A DNA stretch of 64,000 nucleotides from Paenibacillus sophorae (GCF_018966525.1 NZ_CP076607.1:248001-312000), one strand, 5' to 3'. Numbered from the stretch's first letter, positions 28,561-37,393 are shown. A program made the numbers and translations. Notes: generated by a model from the sequence alone, not told the origin.

Positions 28561-29633
28561 TTAGGCCGACTTCGCCGATCCCGCCGATTCCGCAAGCGGC
28601 GCGCGGCGGCTGCCATACGCATGAATCAGGAAGAATCCCACCGACAGCGCCGCCACTCCGCAGGCCAGCCAGGCGGCCTTGGCCAATCCCCCTTCATCGT
28701 ACAGGCTTCCCATGAAGTAAGGTCCCAGCACTCTGCCAACCGAGCCGATTCCGCCGGTCAGCCCAAGATAGAACGGAGCTCCCCGGTCGGCGTGCTCCGA
28801 GATATACGCCGGCATGGCCGGAGAAATCAGCATTTCCCCAAGCGTCGTCAGCAGCATCGCCAGCAGCATGCCGCTATAGCTCGGCAGTGCCAGAATCACA
28901 GCATAGCCGCTCAGATAGAAAAAAGCGCTCGCTGTCATTTGGGCCGCCGCTTCGGCCGCGAACCAGCGCCTGATCAGGCTCACCAGCGGCTGCGCCGCGA
29001 AGATCAGAATGCCGTTAAGCGTCCACAGGAAGCCGTAATATTTCTTCGGCAAATCTTCCGAAATAATGAACGGCGACACTCCCGTATTCCAGATGGAGTT
29101 GCCGATCAGCAGGAAATAGCGACCCGAGAGCCATGAACAGATAAATCCTGGTGTTGCCCAGCAGCTGCCAATTGGATACAGGCCGGGACTGCCCTTTCTT
29201 GGACTCAGGCGGAACGGTTCCTTGCGCGCCGCCCGGCGAACCGGAAGCCGATAAACGCCTGAATGGCAGGCATGGACAGCGAATTGAACAGACCAACGAG
29301 GCCCATTGCAATCATGAACGCCGTCCAATTGGCGCTTGCCGCAGGGAGAGCGAACAGAGCCAGCGCATTTAAGGCCAGCGCGCCGACAATCAGCTTGTTC
29401 ACCCCGACCTTATGATACAGGGAGCCTCCGAGCAGCTGCCCGGCAATGCCGCCAAGCGATTGAACCAGAATGACGAGTCCGGCGTCCGTCATGCTCCGTC
29501 CGAGTTCGTCAAACACATACATCGTAACGAGCGGCCACATCAGCGCGCTGCCGGTCGCGTTAATCAAGCTTGCAATCAAAAATACTTTGACTTCTCTAGG
29601 ATAGTTGTCCAAAAACCTCATCTGCCTATACAT
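28561..29633 (-). pseudogene. MFS transporter interrupted by two frameshifts
   Basis: Together the pieces would make a full MFS protein of about 355 residues. The first part runs from 29633 (MYRQMRFLDNYPREVKVFLI) to about residue 130; then reading continues in a second frame (GTVPPESKKGQSRPV to IYLFMALG) and in a third (GRYFLLIGNSIWNTG) to the stop at 28561. Both shifts equal one inserted base: one in the GC-rich stretch near 29225-29240, the other in a G run at 29123-29125 (GGG for an expected GG). It belongs to the YttB/MdtG-like drug-proton group. Either the gene is broken or the two single-base insertions are sequencing errors. Confidence 0.75.
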
Positions 29634-29714
29634 CCCCTGTAATCTATGTGTCAGTTATTACCACCCTAGTATTACGCCTAACTGACGTTTGGGGCAAGCT
29701 TATGCATTGACGCT

Positions 29715-31781
29715 TTAACGCAGTTCAACCTCAACTGTTGCGGAGAAAAAGGTCGCTCCCTTCCCCATATCGCTCAGCCGGTCCGGGGTAAGCACATTGC
29801 TCCGCTGCGGGCGGTCTTTTCCTTCCCACCACAGCCCCTGGCTGATGACGGTACCGGGCAGCATCCGGTCGGTTACCGCCGCCCAAATCTGTATCATGCC
29901 GCGGTCGTTGTACACTTTGACCTCATCCCCGTCGGCAATTCCCCGCTCCGCCGCATCCGCGGGATGAATTTGCAGAGTCGGCCTTTTCTCTAAGGTTTGA
30001 TGCTTCCCGACATTGGAAAAGGTGGAGTTGAGGAAATTATGGTTCGGCGGCGATATGAACATAAGCGGATATTTATCCCCTTCATCCGGACGCCGGATGC
30101 CGTCAAAGCCTTCGACAAGCGGAGTATAGGTTGGCAGCGGCGGCAGTCCCGCATTTTCCATCGTCCGTGAATACAGTTCAATTTTGCCGGAAGGCGTGGG
30201 CAGGTTATCCAGATACCGTTCTTTAGGCGTCATATCCAGTTTGACATGGCGCTCGGCTTTCAGCCGCTCCAGCGTCACTCCGTTCAGATACGGATTGCGC
30301 GGGTAGTCCAGCGCCTCACGGATCATTTCCTCCTCGCTTTGCCCAAAAGCCTCCTTGTCAAAACCCATGGCCTTTCCAAGCAGGGAGAACAGCTCGACGT
30401 TGCTCTTACATTCCCCCGGGGCTGCTAGCACCGGCTCCTGAAGCTGGATATAATGATGCCAGTAAGAACTGTACAAATCGGTATTCTCAAAAGCCGACGT
30501 CGAGGGCAGCACAATATCGGCATACCTGGCTGTATCGGTTAGAAAAAGATCATGCACGACCGTGAACAGGTCCTCTCGCGCGAATCCGCGCCGCACCCGC
30601 TCCGCGTCCGGCGCGACGACGAGCGGATTGCTGCAATAGACGAACAGCGCCTTTATCGGCTGCTCCGTCATTTCCAGCGCTTCGCCGATCCGGTTCATAT
30701 TTATGCTGCGCGCCCGCGGGTTCGGGCGAAGATCAGGACGCTCCAGCGCCCGGGAATTCATCGCGGCATATCCGCTGTTGCCCTTGGTCGCGCCTCCCCC
30801 CGTCTTCAACCACTGTCCGGTCAGTGCAGGCAGACAGGCGATGCTGCGCACCGCCATGCCTCCGTTGTCGTGATGCTGAAGCCCGTTGCCGATGCGGATA
30901 AAAGACACCGTCGCCTCTCCGTACAGTTTACCCAACTGTTCAATGTCTTCGGCTGGGATGCCCGTAATGGCCGCTACGGCCTCCGGCGTATACTCTTCCG
31001 CCTGCTTCCGCAGTTCTTCATGCCCCACCGTGTAAGTCTTGAGGAAACTCGCGTCCGTCATCTCGTCGCGGAATAATATATGCATGATGCCGAGCGCCAA
31101 CGCCGCATCCGTCCCCGGATAGAGCGGCAGGAACCAGTCGGCCCACTGCGCCGTGCGGTTGCAGTGCACGTCGATGACAACGATCTTGGCGCCCTTCTTC
31201 CGGGCCTGCTCCGCCAGGACGACCTGATGCATGTTCGTGCTGACGATATTTCCGCCCCAGACGATGATCAGATCGGCGTTCGCGATATCCTCAGGGCTTG
31301 TCCCGCCGCTGAAGCCCATTGTATATTTCCAGCCCGCGTTTCCGGCGGCATTGCAGATTGTCTGCTCCAGACGGCTCGCTCCAAGCGCGTTAAAGAACCG
31401 GCGGTCCATGCCCTCCACACTGAGCACGCCCATATTGCCGTAGAAGCTGTACGGCAATATGCTCTCCGGGCCGTATTCCTCCGATAACTGGCGGAATTTT
31501 CCAGTTATTTCAGCAATCGCCTCATCCCAGCCGATCGGTTCGAATACGGCCTCTCCCTTGCGTCCTACCCGGCGAAGCGGAGTCGTCAGCCTTTTCGGAT
31601 GATGGATACTCTCTGCTATATGCCTGACCTTGTTGCAGATGGCTCCCCTCGTAACCGGATGCTCGGGATTTCCCTCGACTTTTACAATTTTGCCGTCTTT
31701 CTTATGCACAAGAAGCCCGCAAGTGTCGGGACAATCCAGCGGGCATACCGCCGGAAATACGCCGTTCTCTAATTTTTCCAT
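29715..31781 (-). CDS. bis-MGD molybdopterin oxidoreductase (YyaE-like)
   Basis: 688 aa. This is a DMSO-reductase-superfamily protein: an N-terminal [4Fe-4S] motif (Cys13, 17, 21 and 49 in CPLDCPDTC and GAICNK), a molybdenum domain with a likely metal-ligand Cys143 in TICNAAGNAG, the domain III segment NPLVVAPD, and a C-terminal dinucleotide-binding domain from about residue 570 (LQIHPADAAERGIADGDEV). There is no Tat signal, so it is cytoplasmic. It resembles the uncharacterised Bacillus YyaE group more than a formate dehydrogenase, which would have Sec or Cys in a different context and partner subunits. The ATG at 31781 follows AAGGAGGG. It is downstream of focA but behind that gene's terminator. 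The substrate is unknown. Confidence 0.88.
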   Translation of the reverse strand: MEKLENGVFPAVCPLDCPDTCGLLVHKKDGKIVKVEGNPEHPVTRGAICNKVRHIAESIHHPKRLTTPLRRVGRKGEAVFEPIGWDEAIAEITGKFRQLSEEYGPESILPYSFYGNMGVLSVEGMDRRFFNALGASRLEQTICNAAGNAGWKYTMGFSGGTSPEDIANADLIIVWGGNIVSTNMHQVVLAEQARKKGAKIVVIDVHCNRTAQWADWFLPLYPGTDAALALGIMHILFRDEMTDASFLKTYTVGHEELRKQAEEYTPEAVAAITGIPAEDIEQLGKLYGEATVSFIRIGNGLQHHDNGGMAVRSIACLPALTGQWLKTGGGATKGNSGYAAMNSRALERPDLRPNPRARSINMNRIGEALEMTEQPIKALFVYCSNPLVVAPDAERVRRGFAREDLFTVVHDLFLTDTARYADIVLPSTSAFENTDLYSSYWHHYIQLQEPVLAAPGECKSNVELFSLLGKAMGFDKEAFGQSEEEMIREALDYPRNPYLNGVTLERLKAERHVKLDMTPKERYLDNLPTPSGKIELYSRTMENAGLPPLPTYTPLVEGFDGIRRPDEGDKYPLMFISPPNHNFLNSTFSNVGKHQTLEKRPTLQIHPADAAERGIADGDEVKVYNDRGMIQIWAAVTDRMLPGTVISQGLWWEGKDRPQRSNVLTPDRLSDMGKGATFFSATVEVELR

Positions 31782-31812
31782 ACCCGCAGCCCTCCTTATT
31801 TTCACTGCTGTT

Positions 31813-31841
31813 ATTGTATAATCGAACGTCCCCTTGCGTAA
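31813..31841 (-). promoter_or_regulatory. possible promoter for the bis-MGD oxidoreductase
   Basis: On the minus strand TTACGC, 17 nt, then TACAAT, ending 32 nt before the start codon. The -35 box is weak. Confidence 0.35.
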
Positions 31842-31920
31842 AGGTGAATCGTGCCCGGAATAGCTGATTCGTTCCGGCAATTGCCGGGTAATAGAAAACA
31901 TGAAATACTCCCTATTGATT

Positions 31921-31968
31921 TCGCCGTAAGCTTCGGTTTCGTTCCCCCGGACCGATAGCTGTTACGGC
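31921..31968 (-). other. long imperfect hairpin upstream of the bis-MGD oxidoreductase
   Basis: The arms CGCCGTAA and TTACGGCG enclose inner pairs AGC/GCT and CGGT/ACCG. It sits between the focA terminator and the oxidoreductase start, with no T run on either side. It could be a leader structure or a protein site. Confidence 0.3.
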
Positions 31969-32006
31969 GAACTTTGTTTTGTCGTAATTGTCTGTCGAAT
32001 ACGGAA

Positions 32007-32044
32007 ATAAAAAGGCACCGCTCCACTGGAAGACGGTACCTTTG
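32007..32044 (-). terminator. intrinsic terminator after focA
   Basis: On the minus strand AAAGGTACCG pairs with CGGTGCCTTT, then TTATT. It begins about 55 nt past the focA stop. Confidence 0.8.
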
Positions 32045-32098
32045 TTTGGTTGGACATTCTTATTATTTAAAGAAGATTATTCCCGTTAACTGCGGGAA

Positions 32099-32926
32099 TT
32101 ATGCGTGTTTCTTCACACCTGCGGACGCTACACTGTCAAGCGATTGAACCGCCGCAGGGGATTTGCGCAGGTAGGCGTTCCAGTAGGCGCCCGCTACAAA
32201 GAGGGCTCCGCCTGTCAGGTTGCCGAGCCAGACCGGCACGAAATTGCCAATGTACTGTCCCCAAGAGAAATGGCCTTCGAAAATGGCCGCCGGAATAAGG
32301 AACATATTAGCGACAACGTGCTGGAATCCGATGGCGACGAAAGCCATGGTCGGGAACCAGATGCCGATAATTTTGCCGCTGAAATTGTCTGCGCCGTAGG
32401 ACAGCCAGACAGCCAGCGCGACAAGCCAGTTACAACCGATACCCGAGATGAAAGCTTGCAGGAAAGTGACGTCTAGTTTATGCTCCGCCAGATCGACCAG
32501 TTTATCGAGGTAAACGCCGTCGGCGGTCAGACCGACGACATGGCCGAAGAAATATGCCACAAACAGTGCTCCCGCCAAATTGCTCAGCGTAATCAGAATC
32601 AGATTCTTAATCGTCTCTCCAAACGAAATCTTCTTGGAAAACATTGCGAGCGGTACAGCCATCATATTACCGGTCAGCAGTTCGCCCCCTGCCAGAAGCA
32701 CGAGAATCAGCCCGACCGGGAACACCGCGGCCCCGATAAAGCTGGCGATGGACCCCCATTCCTTCGGCGCGCTGGCAATGACGCGAATATCAAGCAAATA
32801 CCCTAGAGCGATGAACGCTCCTCCCAGAAATCCGAGGATAAGCACGGTGGCCAGAGGGTTATGAGCCTTCTTTATGCCGTTCTCCACCGTCACTTCGGCT
32901 ATTTGCTGCGGTTTGTTATAAGCCAT
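32099..32926 (-). CDS. focA: formate/nitrite transporter (FocA/NirC/HCP family)
   Basis: 275 aa. FNT proteins are pentameric channels for formate, nitrite or hydrosulfide. Six helices are visible; family motifs include AGGELLTGNMMAVPLA, GCNWLVALAVWLSYGADNFSGKI and GFQHVVANMFLIP with the central His that gates the pore. The ATG follows GGAGACAGG. Upstream are two Fnr-type palindromes (33004-33017 and 33034-33047), the nearer placed at the class II activator distance from a TACAAT box. Between nox and the bis-MGD oxidoreductase, and close to fhs, a formate role is favoured, but formate and nitrite cannot be told apart from sequence. Confidence 0.93.
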   Translation of the reverse strand: MAYNKPQQIAEVTVENGIKKAHNPLATVLILGFLGGAFIALGYLLDIRVIASAPKEWGSIASFIGAAVFPVGLILVLLAGGELLTGNMMAVPLAMFSKKISFGETIKNLILITLSNLAGALFVAYFFGHVVGLTADGVYLDKLVDLAEHKLDVTFLQAFISGIGCNWLVALAVWLSYGADNFSGKIIGIWFPTMAFVAIGFQHVVANMFLIPAAIFEGHFSWGQYIGNFVPVWLGNLTGGALFVAGAYWNAYLRKSPAAVQSLDSVASAGVKKHA

Positions 32927-32975
32927 GTTACCTGTCTCCTTCTAATATTTACTTTAAATTTTTCCTTTAGGTCTC

Positions 32976-33047
32976 ATTGTAGCGCTTCGCCCCTCACATT
33001 TACGTGATAATTATCACTTGAAGAAAACAACAAGTGAAAATTTTCAC
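32976..33047 (-). promoter_or_regulatory. focA promoter with two Fnr-type sites
   Basis: Two palindromes, GTGATAATTATCAC (33004-33017) and GTGAAAATTTTCAC (33034-33047), match the core of TGTGA-N6-TCACA and are centred 30 bp apart. The minus-strand TACAAT at 32976-32981 starts 29.5 bp from the centre of the nearer site, so that centre is 41.5 bp upstream of the start predicted by placing the box at -12 to -7: the class II CRP/Fnr position. Confidence 0.72.
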
Positions 33048-33125
33048 TGGTGTGTCAAAATTTAAACCGCTTCCGTAAATTGGAAGAATTATGTATACGG
33101 ATACGCGTTTATTTGCTGCGAAAAA

Positions 33126-33161
33126 TACAAAAACCGGAGCCGCTTGGGCACCGGTTTTCAA
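33126..33161 (-). terminator. intrinsic terminator after nox
   Basis: The minus-strand arms AAACCGGTGCC and GGCTCCGGTTT are followed by TTGTATTTTT. It lies about 50 nt past the nox stop. Confidence 0.8.
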
Positions 33162-33207
33162 GCGATATTTTCGATAACATGTAGTTTAAATGCGGGGAAT
33201 TTACCCG

Positions 33208-34572
33208 TTAAACTCTGACCGGCTGTTTGCTGTCCGCAGACTTCGGCAGCGCCTGAAGGCCGACGGTGTTGAGGAAATTCCAAGGCTTATTGTAATGCGG
33301 CTGGAAGAAGAAATCGATGAAGGCAAGCTGGTCGACCGTCATGCGGTTCTGAATGCAGACCGAAATCGTATTGATCGACTGGGTCAAATCCATTTTCGAC
33401 ATGATCTGTGCTCCCAGAATACGGCGCGTGCAGCGTTCAAAGACTACCTTGAGCTGAACCTCTTCGAAGGAAGGCATGAATTCCGGACGGTAATTGTCCT
33501 TAATCATCACCGCTTCGGCTTCGATTCCTTCATGCTTCGCGGCTGCTTCGGTCATGCCGGTTGCCGCAATGTTGTCCTCGTAAATTTTGATACCCGAAGT
33601 ACCCTGAGTTCCCATATAAGGAATCGTATTATTGACCAGATTGCGGGCAACTAGTGTGCCCATGCGTACAGCATTGGTAGCCAGCGGGATATAGGCGTGT
33701 TTGCCGGTCGGGTTATAGTGAATCGCGCAGCTATCCCCGGCAGCAAAGACATCCGGAGCGCTGGTGCGCATATAATCATTCACGATAATCGCTCCGTTGC
33801 CGAGCATATCGACCTGCCCCTTCAGCAGTTCCGTGTTCGGGCGGAAACCGATGCAAAGGATGACCAGATCGGCGTTGTATTCGCCTTTATCGGTAACAAT
33901 TGTCGTGACTTTGCCGTTCTCGCCTTTGAAGGAGCTTACCTTTTCGCCCAGCGCCAGTTCGATGCCGTGATCCTTTAGAGACTGTTCAATCGGATTTGTA
34001 AATTCGGCGTCGAGATATTTGCTTAGAATGCGCGTCTCCGCGTCGATCAGCGTGACCTCTTTACCGTTAAGCTGGAATGCCTCGACCAGTTCGACGCCGA
34101 TATAGCCGGCTCCAACAACTGCGATATGCTTGGCGTGCTGAGCTTTTTCGATAATCGTATTGGAATGTTGGAAGTTCTTTGAGAGCACAATGTTATCAAG
34201 CTCAATTCCCTCAAGCTTCGGCATAATCGGCCAAGACCCTGTCGTTACAATCAGCTTGTCATAGGTGTCGTCGAATTCCTTGCCTGTGCTTAGGTCGCGG
34301 GCGCGCAGCGTTTTGTTCTTCGTATCAACGGAGACAACCTCATGGCGCATATTGGTCTTGACTCCAAGCTCAGCCAGCTTCTCCGGGGAAGAATAGAACA
34401 GCCCCTGCGGGTCCTTCACAACGCCTCCGACATACAGCGCAATGCCGCAGGACAGGAACGAAATGTTGTCGTTTCGCTCATACACGGTAACCTCGGCCTC
34501 CGGGTACAGCTGGGCGGTATTGACAATAGCGGCGGTTCCTGCGTGGGTACACCCGATAACAGCTACTTTCAT
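33208..34572 (-). CDS. nox: NADH oxidase / CoA-disulfide-reductase-type flavoprotein
   Basis: 454 aa. Water-forming NADH oxidases and CoA-disulfide reductases share this fold: an N-terminal FAD site MKVAVIGCTHAGTAAI, a single redox-active Cys42 in SFLSCGIALYVGG, the NAD site HIAVVGAGYIGVELVEAF, the FAD motif DVFAAGDSCAI and a C-terminal dimer domain with FIDFFFQPHYNKPWN. The ATG at 34572 follows GGAGGAGG; the ATG at 34590 lies upstream of that site. The start region has two Fnr-like palindromes. NADH oxidase (O2 removal, NAD regeneration) is favoured over CoA-disulfide reductase, but one Cys is common to both. Confidence 0.9.
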   Translation of the reverse strand: MKVAVIGCTHAGTAAIVNTAQLYPEAEVTVYERNDNISFLSCGIALYVGGVVKDPQGLFYSSPEKLAELGVKTNMRHEVVSVDTKNKTLRARDLSTGKEFDDTYDKLIVTTGSWPIMPKLEGIELDNIVLSKNFQHSNTIIEKAQHAKHIAVVGAGYIGVELVEAFQLNGKEVTLIDAETRILSKYLDAEFTNPIEQSLKDHGIELALGEKVSSFKGENGKVTTIVTDKGEYNADLVILCIGFRPNTELLKGQVDMLGNGAIIVNDYMRTSAPDVFAAGDSCAIHYNPTGKHAYIPLATNAVRMGTLVARNLVNNTIPYMGTQGTSGIKIYEDNIAATGMTEAAAKHEGIEAEAVMIKDNYRPEFMPSFEEVQLKVVFERCTRRILGAQIMSKMDLTQSINTISVCIQNRMTVDQLAFIDFFFQPHYNKPWNFLNTVGLQALPKSADSKQPVRV

Positions 34573-34627
34573 GATTTCTTCCTCCTCCATTTTGAAAAAT
34601 TCTCTTTTTTATGGAATATTAAGTGAG

Positions 34628-34676
34628 TGTGACTTATTTCACTTAATGCCATCATTATATTGTGATAATAATCACA
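34628..34676 (-). promoter_or_regulatory. Fnr-type sites upstream of nox
   Basis: TGTGATAATAATCACA at 34661-34676 is a perfect TGTGA-N6-TCACA site, and TGTGACTTATTTCACT at 34628-34643 differs at the last base only. Centres are 33 bp apart and 63 and 96 nt upstream of the start codon. A clear -10 box at 41.5 bp was not found, so activation versus repression is open. Confidence 0.7.
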
Positions 34677-34865
34677 TTTCAATCTTTTTTCCGTTTTTTA
34701 ACAAAGTGTTCACAATTTAAAATATTCAATTTCGGAAAAAGTCCGTATTAGTTTTGCCCGCTTGCCCGCACATTATGTCAGTGACAGGCTAAAGCAGCCG
34801 GTCTTTCGGTACACCGTATCTTCAAGCGATTTGCCGGCGGTAAGGAAGGAATTCAATCTTTCCGT

Positions 34866-34900
34866 AAAAAAACCCCCGGATTCGCTGGCGAACCCGGAGG
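34866..34900 (-). terminator. intrinsic terminator after fhs
   Basis: On the minus strand CCTCCGGGTTCGC pairs with GCGAATCCGGGGG, followed by TTTTTTT. It starts 34 nt past the fhs stop. The remainder of the 34573-34865 interval holds only the nox regulatory region. Confidence 0.9.
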
Positions 34901-34933
34901 CTGTAAATTTATTTAAAAGTTAAAAATGTTAAA

Positions 34934-36568
34934 TTATAAAAGGCCGATCAGCGTTCCTTCCCTGTCAATCTGCACGCCCTCGGCGGCAGGCTTAGCCGGC
35001 AGTCCCGGCATCGTGACAATGCTGCCGGTAACAACAACGGCGAATCCGGCTCCCAGCGAGAGCGTTATGTCGCGAACCTGAACAGTGAAGCCCTCGGGCG
35101 CTCCAAGCAGGCGCGGCTGGTCGGAGAAGGAATAAGGCGTCTTGGCCATGCACACCTGCAGATGGCTTAAGCCGAGCCTTTCGATCAGCGCCAGACTGCG
35201 TTTGGCCGCCGGACTGAAGGCGACATCGGCGCCGTGGTATATTTCCTTGACGATTTTGCCGATCTTGGACGGGATGTCCAGTTCGTCTTTGTACAGCGGC
35301 GCATAAGCGGAAGTATCCGATCCGGACAGCAGCTTCTTGAGCGCGGTCGCCAATTCCAGACCCCCGGCGCCGCCCTCGGCCCATGCCTTGGAAATGGCGG
35401 CAGGCACATTCAGGCGCTGGCAGGCCGCCAGCACTTCCTGAATTTCCGCTTGGCTGTCGCCTTCAAAATGATTGAGGGCCACCAGCACCGGAACGCCGAA
35501 TTTCCGTAAATTCTTGATATGCCGCTGCATATTGGAAAGTCCGGCGATCAGCGCGGCCCGGTTCCCGGCATACAGCTCACTCTTAGGGACACCGCCGTTA
35601 TACTTCAGCGATTTCACCGTAACGACCAATACCGCCGCGGAAGGCTTAAGGCCCGACTGGCGGCATTTGATGTCCATGAATTTCTCCGCTCCAAGATCGG
35701 CGCCGAAGCCTGCTTCCGTCACGACGACTTCGCCCAGCTTCAGCGCGTAACGGGTACCGATCACACTGCTGCAGCCATGCGCGATATTGGCAAACGGTCC
35801 GCCATGCACGATTACCGGCGTTCCCTCCAGTGTCTGCACCAGATTCGGTTTAATCGCCTCTTTCAGCAGGGCGGTCATTGCGTCCACCGCTTTCAGACTG
35901 CCCGCCGTCACCGGCTGTCCTTCGCGGTCATAGCCGATCAGCATCCGGCCAAGGCGCTCCCGCAAATCAGCCAGATTATCGCACAGACACAGCACAGCCA
36001 TGATTTCGGAGGCGGTGGTGATCAGAAACCCGCTCTCCCGAACCGTCCCGTTGCCGTCGCCAAGCCCTGTCACGATGCTGCGCAGACTGCGGTCGTTCAT
36101 GTCCATAACCCGTTTCCATACGATCTTCTGCGGGTCCAGCCCGAGCTCATTGCCCTGGAATATATGATTGTCAATCATGGCCGACAGCAAATTATGGGCC
36201 GACGTCACCGCATGAATATCGCCCGTAAAATGCAGATTGATCTCGTCCGCCGGAACAATCTGCGCTTTTCCGCTGCCCGTAGCTCCGCCCTTCATGCCAA
36301 GACAAGGGCCAAGCGACGGTTCCCGCAGCGCAGCCACTGTCTTGACGCCTGCTCTGTTCATGGCTTGCGCCAGGCCGATCGTCGTCAGCGTCTTGCCTTC
36401 CCCCGCGGGCGTAGGGTTGATTGCGGTGACCAGCACCAGCTTGCCGTCCGGACGGCCCTTGATCTCATCCCACAGGGATGGAGCCAGCTTGGCCTTATAT
36501 TTGCCGTACAACTCCAAATGATCTTCATGAATTCCCGTCTCTGCCGCAACTTCTGTAATTAACTTCAT
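34934..36568 (-). CDS. fhs: formate-tetrahydrofolate ligase
   Basis: 544 aa. It makes 10-formyl-tetrahydrofolate from formate, ATP and tetrahydrofolate, feeding purine and fMet synthesis or one-carbon flux. The P-loop-like TPAGEGKTLTTIGLAQ and the following LREPSLGPCLGMKGGATGSG are diagnostic, with NLHFTGDIHAV and VVTVKSLKYNGG downstream; length is normal. I start at the ATG at 36568 (MKLITEV); AGGGGG is 12 nt away, a rather long spacing. The gene is monocistronic and lies beside nox and focA, consistent with use of imported or endogenous formate. Confidence 0.95.
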   Translation of the reverse strand: MKLITEVAAETGIHEDHLELYGKYKAKLAPSLWDEIKGRPDGKLVLVTAINPTPAGEGKTLTTIGLAQAMNRAGVKTVAALREPSLGPCLGMKGGATGSGKAQIVPADEINLHFTGDIHAVTSAHNLLSAMIDNHIFQGNELGLDPQKIVWKRVMDMNDRSLRSIVTGLGDGNGTVRESGFLITTASEIMAVLCLCDNLADLRERLGRMLIGYDREGQPVTAGSLKAVDAMTALLKEAIKPNLVQTLEGTPVIVHGGPFANIAHGCSSVIGTRYALKLGEVVVTEAGFGADLGAEKFMDIKCRQSGLKPSAAVLVVTVKSLKYNGGVPKSELYAGNRAALIAGLSNMQRHIKNLRKFGVPVLVALNHFEGDSQAEIQEVLAACQRLNVPAAISKAWAEGGAGGLELATALKKLLSGSDTSAYAPLYKDELDIPSKIGKIVKEIYHGADVAFSPAAKRSLALIERLGLSHLQVCMAKTPYSFSDQPRLLGAPEGFTVQVRDITLSLGAGFAVVVTGSIVTMPGLPAKPAAEGVQIDREGTLIGLL

Positions 36569-36735
36569 GCCAGTTACTAACCCCCTGAAACATAATATCC
36601 TAATCCTGTCCGCCAGCCATCGTATTTCATCAGCATGCCGTACATTAAGCTTCTTATTACAGGATACAAGGTCTTTGAGAAGCGTCAAGCCTTATTTTCA
36701 GGCTTTATCCCGTTCTCTAATGAACTCCATACGAT

Positions 36736-36782
36736 GAAAAAAGCCTTCCGGAAAGGGAAGAACCATGTTCCGGAAGGCTTCG
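36736..36782 (-). terminator. intrinsic terminator after yjdF
   Basis: On the minus strand AAGCCTTCCGGAA and TTCCGGAAGGCTT form a long perfect stem, followed by TTTTC. It lies about 195 nt beyond the yjdF stop. The intervening 36783-36975 has no credible gene. 36569-36735 should hold the fhs promoter, but no convincing boxes were recognised. Confidence 0.82.
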
Positions 36783-36975
36783 CCGCTTAACGCGCCGGTC
36801 GGCTCCGAGGCTTCATCGGCTGCACTATGCAAGGCCGCGACTGCGGCAATACGGCCGGGAGGCGGTCGCAAGGTACCCCTGCGAAATACTGGGAGAGGAA
36901 GCGTCTTATCGGCTCTCATGAGCGAAAGCGCCGCCCTTATCGTGAGCCGCATAAGGCTTCGATGCGGATGCACAA

Positions 36976-37386
36976 TTACCGGCCGCGATGCTTGTCCTTC
37001 GCTTTCTTGCGGGCGATCTCGCGTTTGCGTTCGGCAAGCTCCTCTTTGCGGGCTTTGTTCATTCGCGATGATTCCAGCTTGCGCTTCGTAAGTTCCAGCC
37101 TGAGGGCTTCCTGGCTTAACGTGCCGCTGCCCCGGCCTCGCGATTCCCCGGCCGCTTCCCTCGCGCGCCGCTTCGGATTGCTGACGCGCAGGGCCGGCTT
37201 GGGGACGGCCACTCCGCAGGATAGACCGTCCGTTACCTCTTGAAGCCGAAAAAGGACGAATTCCCAAATTTCCTGCGCCGATGGCTCCGCGCCAAAGACG
37301 TACCGTCCGGCCTTGACGACTCCATTCTCATCGATTTCAACAATTCCGACCCAAAAAGGGTCTTCGAAAAATACCGTCAATTTCAT
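36976..37386 (-). CDS. yjdF: YjdF family protein (DUF2992)
   Basis: 136 aa. The N-terminal MKLTVFFEDPFWVGIVEI, GRYVFGAEPSAQEIWEFVL and the lysine/arginine-rich C-terminal helix ARKEELAERKREIARKKAK are characteristic of YjdF, whose biochemical function is unsettled; its gene is typically under a riboswitch that senses aza-aromatic compounds. The ATG follows GAGGGGG by 7 nt, and that ribosome site can be masked by the leader. A second, larger open frame overlapping it in another phase is rejected as a shadow. Confidence 0.9.
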   Translation of the reverse strand: MKLTVFFEDPFWVGIVEIDENGVVKAGRYVFGAEPSAQEIWEFVLFRLQEVTDGLSCGVAVPKPALRVSNPKRRAREAAGESRGRGSGTLSQEALRLELTKRKLESSRMNKARKEELAERKREIARKKAKDKHRGR

Positions 37387-37393
37387 CGGTGTT

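Noticed and set aside
29715..31781. Labelling the bis-MGD enzyme formate dehydrogenase
   Set aside because: No Sec/Cys-His signature of FdhF and no partner subunits; only the broader family is supported.
34700..34720. Rex-like half-site TTCACAA near nox
   Set aside because: Only one half matches; the other half differs at several places.
36698..37267. Minus-strand frame overlapping yjdF and running through its terminator
   Set aside because: It passes through a strong terminator and has no recognisable domain; yjdF explains the region.
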